Shown: positions 32,499 through 38,975 of the stretch, one piece after another | Position numbering within the stretch: position 1 is the first letter of the stretch | How the letters are laid out: each line of letters begins with the position of its first letter | From: a virus | Reading direction: 5' to 3' (one strand) | Virus record (IMG/VR): IMGVR_UViG_3300049157_000018 | Location: 1 to 42,582 of that record | DNA: 42,582 nucleotides | Made by a program: the position numbers and the translations under genes | The notes under the pieces: model-generated | What the model was told of the DNA's origin: nothing | Database searches by the model: none | Seen by the model: only the letters and a program-made list of their open reading frames with translations

Positions 32499-32767
32499 GG
32501 TGTTTTCTCCAAGATGTCGCAGCCGTATCGATCCGCTATACGCATGACTTCCGGGTCGTTTCTCCAAGCAGTGCTGCCATCGGCGGGACCGACTGCAAAC
32601 CAGCGATAAATTTGGTCGATGTAGCATTCGCGCGCGGTTACCTTGGTGGGGCTTTGCAGCAGCTTTTTTAAATCATCCGAATCCACATAGCCGCCGGTCA
32701 TGTCGTATGCTTCGTCGATGGCCCACAGATATTCATGGTCGGCGCGCGCCTGTTTGTACGTGGTCAC
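32495..32767 (-). CDS. Hypothetical protein
   Basis: 90 residues starting at ATG 32767. Contains YKQARADHEYLWAIDEAYDM and a later IADRYGCDILEKTP. No motif recognised. It overlaps the next and previous genes by four bases in the compact operon. Confidence 0.55.
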   Translation of the reverse strand: MTTYKQARADHEYLWAIDEAYDMTGGYVDSDDLKKLLQSPTKVTARECYIDQIYRWFAVGPADGSTAWRNDPEVMRIADRYGCDILEKTP

Positions 32768-32952
32768 TTCCCCGTCTCCTTCTCCTGTGCTGCGGCGAGG
32801 GCCTTGGTCACGGCCTTGTCAGCCGCGCGAACATCGCACCAGCAGCACCCGACAGCATGGTCACATTTGTAATCCGCAATGTCGGATAGCGGCTTGGAGG
32901 CAATTATCAGCGCATCCCGTAACTGCTTTTCAAGCGATGTCAGCATGGTCAT
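32764..32952 (-). CDS. Small cysteine-containing hypothetical protein
   Basis: 62 residues from ATG at 32952. Centre YKCDHAVGCCWCDVRAADKAV holds four Cys and one His that may bind metal. Four-base overlaps with neighbours. Confidence 0.5.
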   Translation of the reverse strand: MTMLTSLEKQLRDALIIASKPLSDIADYKCDHAVGCCWCDVRAADKAVTKALAAAQEKETGK

Positions 32953-33296
32953 TCCGCCGCCTGCGCCATCGCCGCGCGCCGCTGCATCCGGTAGCGCCAG
33001 CACTCGCAGGCGAACAGCAGGCGGAGCTCGCTGATCTTCATCGCCCGGCCCTGGCTGTTCATCCAGTGCGGCAGGAGCAGCGCCGTGGTGTAATCGTCCC
33101 AGAGGGCATGGCAGAGCCGCTTGGTGACGCGGGGATCGTCGGGGAACAGCACGGCATCGGCGATCGTGTCGCCGCGCCCGCGCATCATCCAGTAGGCAAG
33201 GTGGCGCCCGTCGCGCTGATAGGAGCGGGCAACGGTGCGGACCTTGCGGCGCGTGCGGTCGCGGCTGGCCGTGTCGATGGCGGTTAGATGGGTCAT
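32949..33296 (-). CDS. Hypothetical protein, Arg-rich
   Basis: 115 residues from ATG at 33296. Basic N-terminus (SRDRTRRKVRTVARSYQRDG) suggests nucleic acid or protein binding; the remainder is helical with ELRLLFACECWRYRMQRR. Unknown family. Confidence 0.5.
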   Translation of the reverse strand: MTHLTAIDTASRDRTRRKVRTVARSYQRDGRHLAYWMMRGRGDTIADAVLFPDDPRVTKRLCHALWDDYTTALLLPHWMNSQGRAMKISELRLLFACECWRYRMQRRAAMAQAAE

Positions 33297-33511
33297 GGCT
33301 GGGCCTTCCGAAGTGCTGTTCTGGCTTGGCTGCTACGAGCGCCGGTTTCGCGGGCGATTTTCCGCACGGCGTTTCTTTCTATGCGGCGCTCAATTTCCCT
33401 ATCAAGCCAATCCGCGACTCGCTCGCATAATTCCATTTCGCCGTCTGGGCCTTCATTGCAGCGCAGCCATTCGGCGGCTTCAAGAAGGTCTTCCATTGTT
33501 ACGCGGGCCAT
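33293..33511 (-). CDS. Hypothetical helical protein
   Basis: 72 residues from ATG at 33511. Helical, alternating acidic and basic, with EDLLEAAEWLRCNEGPDGEM near the start and a basic tail. Downstream of an 82-base gap without gene. Unknown. Confidence 0.5.
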   Translation of the reverse strand: MARVTMEDLLEAAEWLRCNEGPDGEMELCERVADWLDREIERRIERNAVRKIARETGARSSQARTALRKAQP

Positions 33512-33593
33512 CTTCTCGTTCCCCGCCCACCCGACGCGAGGAGAGCAGCGCCGGGTGAGCTTGTGTGGCCTCTCGGCGGCGAGGCCGGTGCCG

Positions 33594-33800
33594 TTAGTCG
33601 TCCATGTTGTCGAGGGCGTTCACCGCACAATCAGGGCAAAATGTTTTATCGCCGTCTATTGTCCAGTGTCGTGATTTAAGAAAGCCGGGTATGCCGCGTT
33701 CATCATACGATCCGTGGCGCGCAAGAGGGGTTAGACCAGTCTCTTCCTCGTCGCCGCACCCGTCGCATACAATTTGAATTGTTGGGTCGCATATCGGCAT
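33594..33800 (-). CDS. Zinc-ribbon hypothetical protein, first gene of the leftward operon
   Basis: 68 residues from ATG at 33800. VCDGCGDEEETG and a later FCPDCAVNALD give a CxxC..CxxC zinc ribbon (residues about 12-15 and 54-57). First gene after the leftward promoter region, so it is probably expressed early. GAGGAG lies before the ATG. Confidence 0.6.
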   Translation of the reverse strand: MPICDPTIQIVCDGCGDEEETGLTPLARHGSYDERGIPGFLKSRHWTIDGDKTFCPDCAVNALDNMDD

Positions 33801-34032
33801 CTCTCATCTCCTCTATTTGCCACGCCCTTGCATGGCCGGTGTGACTTGCGGGCCGGACGCTACCTCCGGCTATCTTCAAAGGCCGACAAAGCCTTTCTCT
33901 GTCCGGCAAGGAGACGGCTACCCTTGTTTTCCCGGCACTTCCACATCCGTCATTTCTCGCCTTTTTCAAGTGACTGGCGAACCTTCGTCTGCGTGTCTGC
34001 TTTCCACGCCGCCGCAGGTCACGGAGATACCA
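33801..34032 (-). promoter_or_regulatory. Leader of the leftward operon
   Basis: A 230-base stretch between the operator and the first leftward gene. It holds one small hairpin (AAAGGC with GCCTTT near 33876-33900) and no convincing gene. It may be an untranslated leader with antitermination or regulatory function. Confidence 0.4.
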
Positions 34033-34049
34033 TATCACAAATTATGATA
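34033..34049. promoter_or_regulatory. Operator for the leftward operon (OL-like)
   Basis: A 17-bp dyad TATCACAAATTATGATA matching two operators beside the repressor gene. It overlaps a minus-strand CATAAT (34046-34041) that may be the -10 of the leftward promoter. TTATGATAT recurs at 34065-34073 as a half site. Confidence 0.65.
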
Positions 34050-34084
34050 TATGCAAGGGGAAAGTTATGATATTGACAAACAAC

Positions 34085-34108
34085 AAAAAACCGCCCGTGG
34101 AAGGGCGG
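34085..34108 (-). terminator. Terminator after repressor gene
   Basis: On the minus strand CCGCCC, six-base loop and GGGCGG are followed by six T. It ends repressor transcripts before they enter the leftward operon. Confidence 0.85.
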
Positions 34109-34134
34109 CTGAGTTGGTCGAGGAATTCAGGAGG

Positions 34135-34479
34135 TTATGCTGTCTTGCCGCCACGGTCCTTGCGGTGCTGTTTCTCGACCTCGGCACGCAGCGCCCAATA
34201 GTCCTGTACCAGGGGTTCGCGCGACGGCGGGTGCGGTTCGTCAATGACGCAGCACAGATAGTCCAAGGAAATGTTCAAGCTCTGCGCCAGCTTGACGACG
34301 TAGGGGAGATCGATCGACTCGCGTTCATGCCAGCCCTTGTAGTCCTTATATCCCGCATCCATGCGCGCGGCGAAGATCGTTATCGTCTCGCCGATATCCT
34401 GACGCACGTTCTCGACCCGCGCCATGATCGCGGCCTTGATGTCGCGCTTTTCGTCAATGCGGTTCGCTGGATGAAGCAT
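34135..34479 (-). CDS. CI-like repressor, short form
   Basis: 114 residues from ATG at 34479; an ATG at 34536 would add 19 residues but begins inside the rightward promoter. A helix-turn-helix XRE domain covers about residues 20-80 (VRQDIGETITIFAARMDAGY, ESIDLPYVVKLAQSLNISLDYL). There is no LexA-type S24 peptidase domain. It would bind the nearby 17-bp operators and hold the lytic operons off. Because the protein cannot self-cleave, induction must use another route. A terminator follows it. Confidence 0.75.
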   Translation of the reverse strand: MLHPANRIDEKRDIKAAIMARVENVRQDIGETITIFAARMDAGYKDYKGWHERESIDLPYVVKLAQSLNISLDYLCCVIDEPHPPSREPLVQDYWALRAEVEKQHRKDRGGKTA

Positions 34480-34496
34480 CACCACATTTTGTGATA
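34480..34496. promoter_or_regulatory. Operator O2 near repressor start
   Basis: Reads TATCACAAAATGTGGTG on the minus strand, the same pattern as the operators at 34033 and 34539. It lies at the repressor start codon, so binding would control repressor synthesis. Confidence 0.6.
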
Positions 34497-34514
34497 ATGC
34501 TGCCTTCCCTGCTA

Positions 34515-34544
34515 TATCTATGTTTTTGGTTTGCATCGTATCAA
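34515..34544 (-). promoter_or_regulatory. Candidate repressor promoter (PRM-like)
   Basis: TTGATA (34544-34539), an 18-bp spacer and TAGATA (34520-34515) on the minus strand. It predicts a start near 34508, downstream of the ATG at 34536, which favours the shorter repressor. Confidence 0.5.
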
Positions 34545-34559
34545 AACATGTGATATAAC
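34531..34559 (+). promoter_or_regulatory. Rightward early promoter (PR-like)
   Basis: TTGCAT (34531-34536), a 17-bp spacer and TATAAC (34554-34559) form a good sigma-70 promoter. The spacer contains the operator at 34539-34555. The predicted start of transcription is only one or two bases before the Cro-like ATG at 34568. Confidence 0.7.
34539..34555. promoter_or_regulatory. Operator O1 in the early promoter
   Basis: TATCAAAACATGTGATA, a dyad with TATCA and TGATA ends and a seven-base centre. It covers the spacer of PR and the -35 of the repressor promoter. Confidence 0.7.
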
Positions 34560-34567
34560 CAGTACCT

Positions 34568-34795
34568 ATGTCAACCCCTAATAATTGCACAGCCCCCAGC
34601 GCGGCAGACCTGATCAAACGCTTTGGCGGACCCTCGAAACTGGGGGAAGAGATTGGTGTGGGCCAGTCTGCGGTATCCATGTGGAATGATCGCGGTATCC
34701 CCGGGAAGTGGCATTTGCCGCTTCTTCGGAAGGCGCGCGAGATGGGGATTTCTCTTACCGAAGAGGAACTGTTGGCCACGATTAACTGCAAATGA
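34568..34795 (+). CDS. Cro-like regulator (YdaS-type helix-turn-helix)
   Basis: 75 residues. The helix-turn-helix covers about residues 12-45 (AADLIKRFGGPSKLGEEIGV, then SAVSMWNDRGIPG), matching YdaS/Cro-type proteins. Divergent from the repressor and first gene of the rightward early operon. No Shine-Dalgarno site exists within the predicted transcript, so translation may be leaderless. Confidence 0.8.
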   Translation: MSTPNNCTAPSAADLIKRFGGPSKLGEEIGVGQSAVSMWNDRGIPGKWHLPLLRKAREMGISLTEEELLATINCK

Positions 34796-34852
34796 CGGTG
34801 CATTGAAACCTCCCTTTGTATCACCTGACAATACCAACGGTTGCACCGTCAT
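34792..34852. repeat. 11-bp inverted repeat after cro
   Basis: ATGACGGTGCA (34792-34802) and its exact complement TGCACCGTCAT (34842-34852) flank a 39-base loop. The first arm includes the stop codon of the Cro-like gene. There is no T-rich tail within ten bases. It may be a regulatory hairpin or protein-binding site. Confidence 0.6.
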
Positions 34853-34988
34853 GGTTAACAAAAAGTAAAGACCGATGGATTTTTTAAGGCAGGTGCGATC
34901 ACTTTCTTTGTACAGAGCGGCGAATGCCTAAAAAGAGGTATGCCACAATTTAGCCATTTTACGCGCAGTGCGAGAACAGGAGACGGAC

Positions 34989-35192
34989 ATGAGTGGCTGG
35001 AAACCAATCGAGACTGCACCGAAGGATGGGACAATAATTTTAATCAGCCCGCGTCCCGGCCTTGCTAAATATCTCGGTACTGTCCGTATCGGGAAATGGG
35101 CAGAGCGGAATGGACGTTGGTCATTCGGAGAGGTCGCGGGTCGCAATGTTGACCCCACCCACTGGCAGCCCCTACCGGAGCCGCCCCAATGA
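34989..35192 (+). CDS. DUF551-like small protein
   Basis: 67 residues from ATG 34989 after AGGAG (GTG 34968 is an upstream alternative). The sequence SGWKPIETAPKDGTIILI and the end DPTHWQPLPEPP are the hallmarks of the DUF551 family, common in phage early regions. Function is not known. Confidence 0.75.
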   Translation: MSGWKPIETAPKDGTIILISPRPGLAKYLGTVRIGKWAERNGRWSFGEVAGRNVDPTHWQPLPEPPQ

Positions 35193-35344
35193 TCACCTTC
35201 ACCACCACCCTCTGGCTGTTCGTCCTCATCCCGCTCGCGCTGCTGAGCGTCGTCTGCTTCCTCGTATGCAACGCAAGACGGCATATCGTTGACGAGCCGC
35301 CCGAGCAGGAGCTTCCGCAGCGGTTCCGGGGGGCGGGGGGATAA
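35189..35344 (+). CDS. Small membrane protein
   Basis: 51 residues overlapping the previous stop by four bases. One hydrophobic helix (about 8-28, LWLFVLIPLALLSVVCFLVC) and a soluble acidic/basic tail. It overlaps the next ATG by one base. Confidence 0.5.
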   Translation: MITFTTTLWLFVLIPLALLSVVCFLVCNARRHIVDEPPEQELPQRFRGAGG

Positions 35345-35520
35345 TGGTCCGCTGCAAAAATCCGTACTGCCGCGCACTTTACAAGCGCGGAACTGACGAG
35401 AGGTGGTGGGGAGCTTATCGCAAAGCTGAGCCCGGCGATACCAGCGGGAAAAGAGGTGCCTTTATGCAGCGCATTCCTCACGACGAATGTCCGATTTGCG
35501 GCACGAAGGAAGCAGCATGA
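35344..35520 (+). CDS. Zinc-binding small protein
   Basis: 58 residues. Two cysteine pairs (RCKNPYCR near the start and ECPICG near the end) suggest a zinc ribbon. Coupled by overlaps to both neighbours. Confidence 0.5.
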   Translation: MVRCKNPYCRALYKRGTDERWWGAYRKAEPGDTSGKRGAFMQRIPHDECPICGTKEAA

Positions 35521-35744
35521 CCCCCCTCACCACCATAGACGCCACCCACGTCCGCTGCCCGCAGTGCAGGGTGATGTTCCGGACAGAGCCGCCAGTGCAA
35601 AAACTGCTGCCGAGCCAATGCAGTGAACCCGGATGCAAGCGGCGCTTCCGTGATTGCAAGAGGGCGGACAAGAGCCGGAAAATACGGAGCGCCCCAGTCA
35701 TCATGTACATCGACCCCGCAGATATCGAAAGGGGCGTGGCATGA
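35517..35744 (+). CDS. Zinc-ribbon small protein
   Basis: 75 residues from ATG 35517. VRCPQCRVMF and QCSEPGCKRRF form a CxxC..CxxxxC zinc-ribbon-like pair, and a basic stretch follows. Likely nucleic acid or protein binding. Function unknown. Confidence 0.5.
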   Translation: MTPLTTIDATHVRCPQCRVMFRTEPPVQKLLPSQCSEPGCKRRFRDCKRADKSRKIRSAPVIMYIDPADIERGVA

Positions 35745-35917
35745 AAGCGTGGCAGAAAATCCTGAACGATATCCCGGTCACGGATCGTGACATCAGGCCA
35801 TGTTTTTGCATCGGCCCGCAGAACGGAGAGCCTTTCTGCCCATGTCAAATGCGCAATCTGAAAGTTTACCGGCGTGATGCCGAATGGGTAATCCCAGAGC
35901 GGAGAATCAAGCCATGA
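35741..35917 (+). CDS. Small cysteine-rich hypothetical protein
   Basis: 58 residues from ATG 35741. PCFCIGPQNGEPFCPCQMRN gives four clustered Cys. Overlaps neighbours by four bases. Unknown. Confidence 0.45.
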   Translation: MKAWQKILNDIPVTDRDIRPCFCIGPQNGEPFCPCQMRNLKVYRRDAEWVIPERRIKP

Positions 35918-36015
35918 CCCCGCACCAAGCCCTTGCCCGCTTCTGCCGCAACCTCTGCCTGTTCGGGGCAGGTGGTCTGGCCTTTGCGGTGCTGCTTCTG
36001 TGGTGGCTGGCATGA
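35914..36015 (+). CDS. Tiny single-helix membrane protein
   Basis: 33 residues; a membrane helix occupies about residues 14-32 (LCLFGAGGLAFAVLLLWW). Coupled by four-base overlaps to its neighbours. Confidence 0.4.
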   Translation: MTPHQALARFCRNLCLFGAGGLAFAVLLLWWLA

Positions 36016-36188
36016 TCTACGATTACGAGACACCAGACACAGAGCATGGACCGGATTGGGACAAAATTACCCGCAGCGAATACAAGCGGGGATTTGTCAA
36101 CGGTGTATGCGTCAGCGGGGTTCTCGGACTCGTCGCAGGTGGCATCACCGGCATTTTGCTGGCGTTCAAATTGTGGTGGCTGCCATGA
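36012..36188 (+). CDS. Small membrane protein
   Basis: 58 residues with an acidic N-terminal half and a C-terminal helix (about 30-55, GVCVSGVLGLVAGGITGILL). Overlaps the previous and next genes by four bases. Confidence 0.5.
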   Translation: MIYDYETPDTEHGPDWDKITRSEYKRGFVNGVCVSGVLGLVAGGITGILLAFKLWWLP

Positions 36189-36307
36189 CCCGCTACGAGA
36201 AATGCGTCCTCGCGATTCTGGCACTGGCCGGCCTGTCGCTGGCATGGCTGATCGCCGCCGGTGTGAAGGCGCCCGCCCTGCTGGCGTATTTCGGGTGGGT
36301 CGTGTGA
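36185..36307 (+). CDS. Tiny membrane protein
   Basis: 40 residues, almost wholly one or two hydrophobic helices (LAILALAGLSLAWLIAAG). Stop overlaps the next ATG by one base. Confidence 0.4.
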   Translation: MTRYEKCVLAILALAGLSLAWLIAAGVKAPALLAYFGWVV

Positions 36308-36558
36308 TGCGCCGATTACGCGGGATGGTCCGTTGTGACGCGCGGGGCTGCGGTTGGTGTACCGACAGACAACAAGTGCTGCGCGACTGGTTTGGCAAAC
36401 ACTGCCCAAACTGCGGCGCTGCGCTGACGAACGCGACCGATAAGGCCGCAGTCTTTCTTGGTGAATTTCTCATGGCACTTGGTCTTGTCAAGCAACCAGT
36501 CGAACCGAACGGCGAAGGCAAATTCACGATTAGCACAGATCGGCGGAGTCAATCATGA
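36307..36558 (+). CDS. Zinc-ribbon hypothetical protein
   Basis: 83 residues from ATG 36307. RCDARGCGWCTDRQQ and HCPNCGAAL give a CxxxxCxxC..CxxC metal site. Zinc-ribbon proteins like this are frequent in phage early operons. Unknown role. Confidence 0.55.
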   Translation: MRRLRGMVRCDARGCGWCTDRQQVLRDWFGKHCPNCGAALTNATDKAAVFLGEFLMALGLVKQPVEPNGEGKFTISTDRRSQS

Positions 36559-36686
36559 CCCGCTGGCTCCGCCGCATATTCCGCCGCCGTTATCGGCTGC
36601 CCCGTCACGTCACGGAACACCGCTTCCGGCCCGGCATGGCGATGGTCTGGGCGCATGTGCGGGAGGTGACGCCGAGATGCAAGTGA
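36555..36686 (+). CDS. Small basic hypothetical protein
   Basis: 43 residues, very Arg-rich (RWLRRIFRRRYRL), coupled to the previous gene by four bases. May bind nucleic acid. Unknown. Confidence 0.4.
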   Translation: MTRWLRRIFRRRYRLPRHVTEHRFRPGMAMVWAHVREVTPRCK

Positions 36687-36770
36687 ACGCTTCCATGAAA
36701 GCTGATGATGTCAGTTTCCACGGGCGCGGATCGTCCGAGTCCGGTTTCGAAACCAGCGATGGAGATATCC

Positions 36771-36845
36771 ATGCACAACAAAGACCCGGTGGCGCGCAGC
36801 CACGGCACACTGATGAAAACTGTGGGAATCGAATACGACATCTGA
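36771..36845 (+). CDS. Short ORF that may continue by +1 frameshift
   Basis: 24 residues from ATG 36771 with GGAG upstream, ending in the TGA at 36843. The +1 frame from 36844 is open to a stop at 37009-37011, encodes a coherent sequence (DPAPIDGFGHYPGG) and contains no ATG, GTG or TTG start, yet its stop overlaps the GTG of the methyltransferase. Either a +1 frameshift fuses the two or a base is missing in the assembly. Confidence 0.35.
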   Translation: MHNKDPVARSHGTLMKTVGIEYDI

Positions 36846-37011
36846 CCCGGCGCCGATCGACGGCTTCGGCCATTACCCCGGCGGCAGCAACAACCCTGCC
36901 GCCGGGCTTCCCAACAGCCCCAGCCTCCCTGACCTGGGGCCGGAGCGGCGGCAGTCCACCCGTGACCTCCCCACGCTGCCGCCGTTCCACTTTCGAGGTG
37001 ACGTGACGTGA
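36844..37011 (+). other. Open frame without start, 3' part of possible frameshifted gene
   Basis: 55 codons, Pro/Gly-rich, including GFGHYPGGSNNPAAGLPNS, ending four bases into the next gene start. No normal start codon exists in frame downstream of the TGA pair at 36811-36816. See the 36771 entry. Confidence 0.4.
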
Positions 37012-37991
37012 ATAAACCACTCGCCAACATCATAATCCCAGAACGCGGTTCTGTCGTTTCGGCAGAGGCATTGCTGGCCATCGAAGAACAAGTGACAACC
37101 GCGATTGCTGCCATAGAAGATTTTGGCACGCTTGAAGAGTGGCGCGCACAGGCAAGGGCGCTCGAACAGTATCTTCGGGATAAAGATCTGCAGGGACCGA
37201 TGCTTGGTTCACAGCGGCGCATTGAAGGACGAATTGGACAGTTGTTGGGAGAAGCTCCTGGTCGGGGAAAATCGGAGATGAGTCAGCGTGCTGACTTATT
37301 TCATAGGCAGTTTCGCGAGGAGTTCCGAATTTTGGCACGGGCACTTAATGGCGAGTGCCTACTTGAGAATAACGAATGGCGGAAATCACGACGTGCGCTC
37401 GTGTCGCTGGTTCGCAATCGTCTTGGATTGGTACCGGAATTGGAGCCGCTACCCGATGGCATTTTCCGATGCATCGTTGCAGATCCACCGTGGCAACTCG
37501 ACACTGGTCCTGATGCATGGGGTACGAAAGGCGAGTCCGGCCACGATAATCTTGCCTACGAGCAAATGTCCGTTGAGCGCATCAAGCAAATGCCGGTTGT
37601 CGATCATGCCGCCGATGACGCTCATCTCTATCTCTGGACAACGAATAAATACGTCGAACAGTCCTACGATATAGCCCGGTCGTGGGGCTTTAAACCATCC
37701 GTTCTACTCGTGTGGGCCAAAGAACCGCATGGAGTCGGGTTGGGTGACGCTTTCCGGCTGACCACGGAATTCATCCTTTACGCGCGGCGCGGCCATCTTA
37801 AGGAAGCCCAGATTTGCGATAGAACATGGTTCAACTGGCCGCGCAGTATTCATTCACGGAAACCGGAGGGATTCTACGAACTCGTCGAGACGATGACGCC
37901 CGCACCATATGCGGAGAAAGATCGTCTTGAATTGTTCGCGCGCGGGCCTCGGAAAGGGTGGACCGTATGGGGCGATGAAGCACATGGCTGA
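37008..37991 (+). CDS. MT-A70-type adenine methyltransferase
   Basis: 327 residues from GTG 37008. The N-terminal part (1-145) is helical and similar to targeting domains of phage MT-A70 enzymes. The catalytic half starts at CIVADPPWQL (DPPW at 159-162, the substrate-binding motif), followed by LYLWTTN and an RLELFARGPRKGW end, typical of the family. It methylates adenine N6 in DNA or RNA. The gene is less GC-rich than nearby ones, pointing to transfer. It overlaps a predicted nuclease gene. Confidence 0.9.
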   Translation: MNKPLANIIIPERGSVVSAEALLAIEEQVTTAIAAIEDFGTLEEWRAQARALEQYLRDKDLQGPMLGSQRRIEGRIGQLLGEAPGRGKSEMSQRADLFHRQFREEFRILARALNGECLLENNEWRKSRRALVSLVRNRLGLVPELEPLPDGIFRCIVADPPWQLDTGPDAWGTKGESGHDNLAYEQMSVERIKQMPVVDHAADDAHLYLWTTNKYVEQSYDIARSWGFKPSVLLVWAKEPHGVGLGDAFRLTTEFILYARRGHLKEAQICDRTWFNWPRSIHSRKPEGFYELVETMTPAPYAEKDRLELFARGPRKGWTVWGDEAHG

Positions 37992-38559
37992 TGCTGGTGC
38001 CGGAGCGGTGACCCAACATTGTGGCGACCTTCAAGCTGACCGGGATATCGGTGCTATGTGGGAAAAAAAGTTTTGTGTATTGGCCGCCAAGAGGCACGGA
38101 AAGTCGTTCACGGCGCATCAGATAGGGCGCACCAACTCAGCGGTGGCGTTTTGCTTCGACCAAGGCTGGAACCCGTACACATTGCCGGACATTACTATTT
38201 GGTCATCTCCTGGGGATCATCATGAAATCAAACACAAGAACCCTACCAACCACGGATACTATGGGCTGGAAGACTATCGATTGCGGGCGTTGAAATGTTT
38301 TGCCGACGAAACTCAGCAGGCCGTTCAATACACAATTCACGATTGGGAAAAGGCTGGAGGCCGCCACGTCACGGTCAACCGCGAGGAAGATTGGGTAACC
38401 GCGAATATCAACGATCTTTGGGAGGCAACGCTAAACGGAACGGCTTACAGCGCGTTTGGTAATTCGTATGTCGCTGGACAGACACGGCACGTAAAAATTT
38501 GGTATTGGCCGACGCGACTTTGGCAGCCACTAAATTGTATCTGGAAGGCCGCCGAATGA
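37984..38559 (+). CDS. Predicted PD-(D/E)XK-type nuclease
   Basis: 191 residues from ATG 37984 (ATG 37975 possible). A catalytic pattern is seen as LPDITIW (Pro 68, Asp 69) followed after 12 residues by HEIKHK (Glu 81, Lys 83), with conserved-looking KRHGKS at 36-41 and an aromatic C-terminal part. This fits a PD-(D/E)XK fold but not a named family. Overlap by eight bases with the adenine methyltransferase suggests a functional pair. Resolvase or endonuclease activity is inferred. Confidence 0.6.
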   Translation: MADAGAGAVTQHCGDLQADRDIGAMWEKKFCVLAAKRHGKSFTAHQIGRTNSAVAFCFDQGWNPYTLPDITIWSSPGDHHEIKHKNPTNHGYYGLEDYRLRALKCFADETQQAVQYTIHDWEKAGGRHVTVNREEDWVTANINDLWEATLNGTAYSAFGNSYVAGQTRHVKIWYWPTRLWQPLNCIWKAAE

Positions 38560-38975
38560 AGCGCAAGCCCATCACCCTAGCCACCAAGGTTGCCGTGCTG
38601 CTGCTACAGGCCCGGTGCGCTAAGTGCGGCGGAATCCTGGGTGCCGACGTTGAGTGGAATCACATCATGCCGCACGCCCTTGGCGGCGGGGATGGGCCGG
38701 ACAATATCGAGGCCGTCCACGAGGCGTGCCATGCGGAAATTACCAACGGCACCAAAGCCACCACGGCCGGCAGCACGAAGCATGTCGTCGCGAAGGCGAA
38801 GCGGCTGCGAAAAACATACGGCCTCGCAGTGGATATGAACCTGAAAGAAGACCGGGCGCCAACAGGGCCAGTGAAAATCGATAAGCGCTTTTCAAGGAAA
38901 TTGGCGTCCCGTAGCTTCCCCAAGCCCCCGCCCGGCCATCAGCACTTTCCCAAGGGCAGGAAGGTGCAACCGTGA
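38556..38975 (+). CDS. HNH endonuclease-like protein
   Basis: 139 residues from ATG 38556, overlapping the nuclease gene by four bases. ARCAKCGGIL (CxxC at 21-24), VEWNHIMPHALGG (His 36), then DNIEAVHEACH (Asn 50, Cys 58, His 59) make an HNH/zinc-finger nuclease core like small phage NinG or HNH proteins. The rest is basic and unstructured. May act in recombination, packaging or DNA processing. Confidence 0.75.
   Translation: MKRKPITLATKVAVLLLQARCAKCGGILGADVEWNHIMPHALGGGDGPDNIEAVHEACHAEITNGTKATTAGSTKHVVAKAKRLRKTYGLAVDMNLKEDRAPTGPVKIDKRFSRKLASRSFPKPPPGHQHFPKGRKVQP

Noticed and set aside
34480-34536. Longer repressor starting at ATG 34536
   Set aside because: Not excluded, but the start overlaps the rightward promoter -35, lacks a ribosome site and lies upstream of the predicted repressor promoter start.
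36677-37006. Continuous frame from ATG 36677 as a 109-residue protein
   Set aside because: Its C-terminal half is a shadow of the better-looking +1 frame that is coupled to the methyltransferase start.
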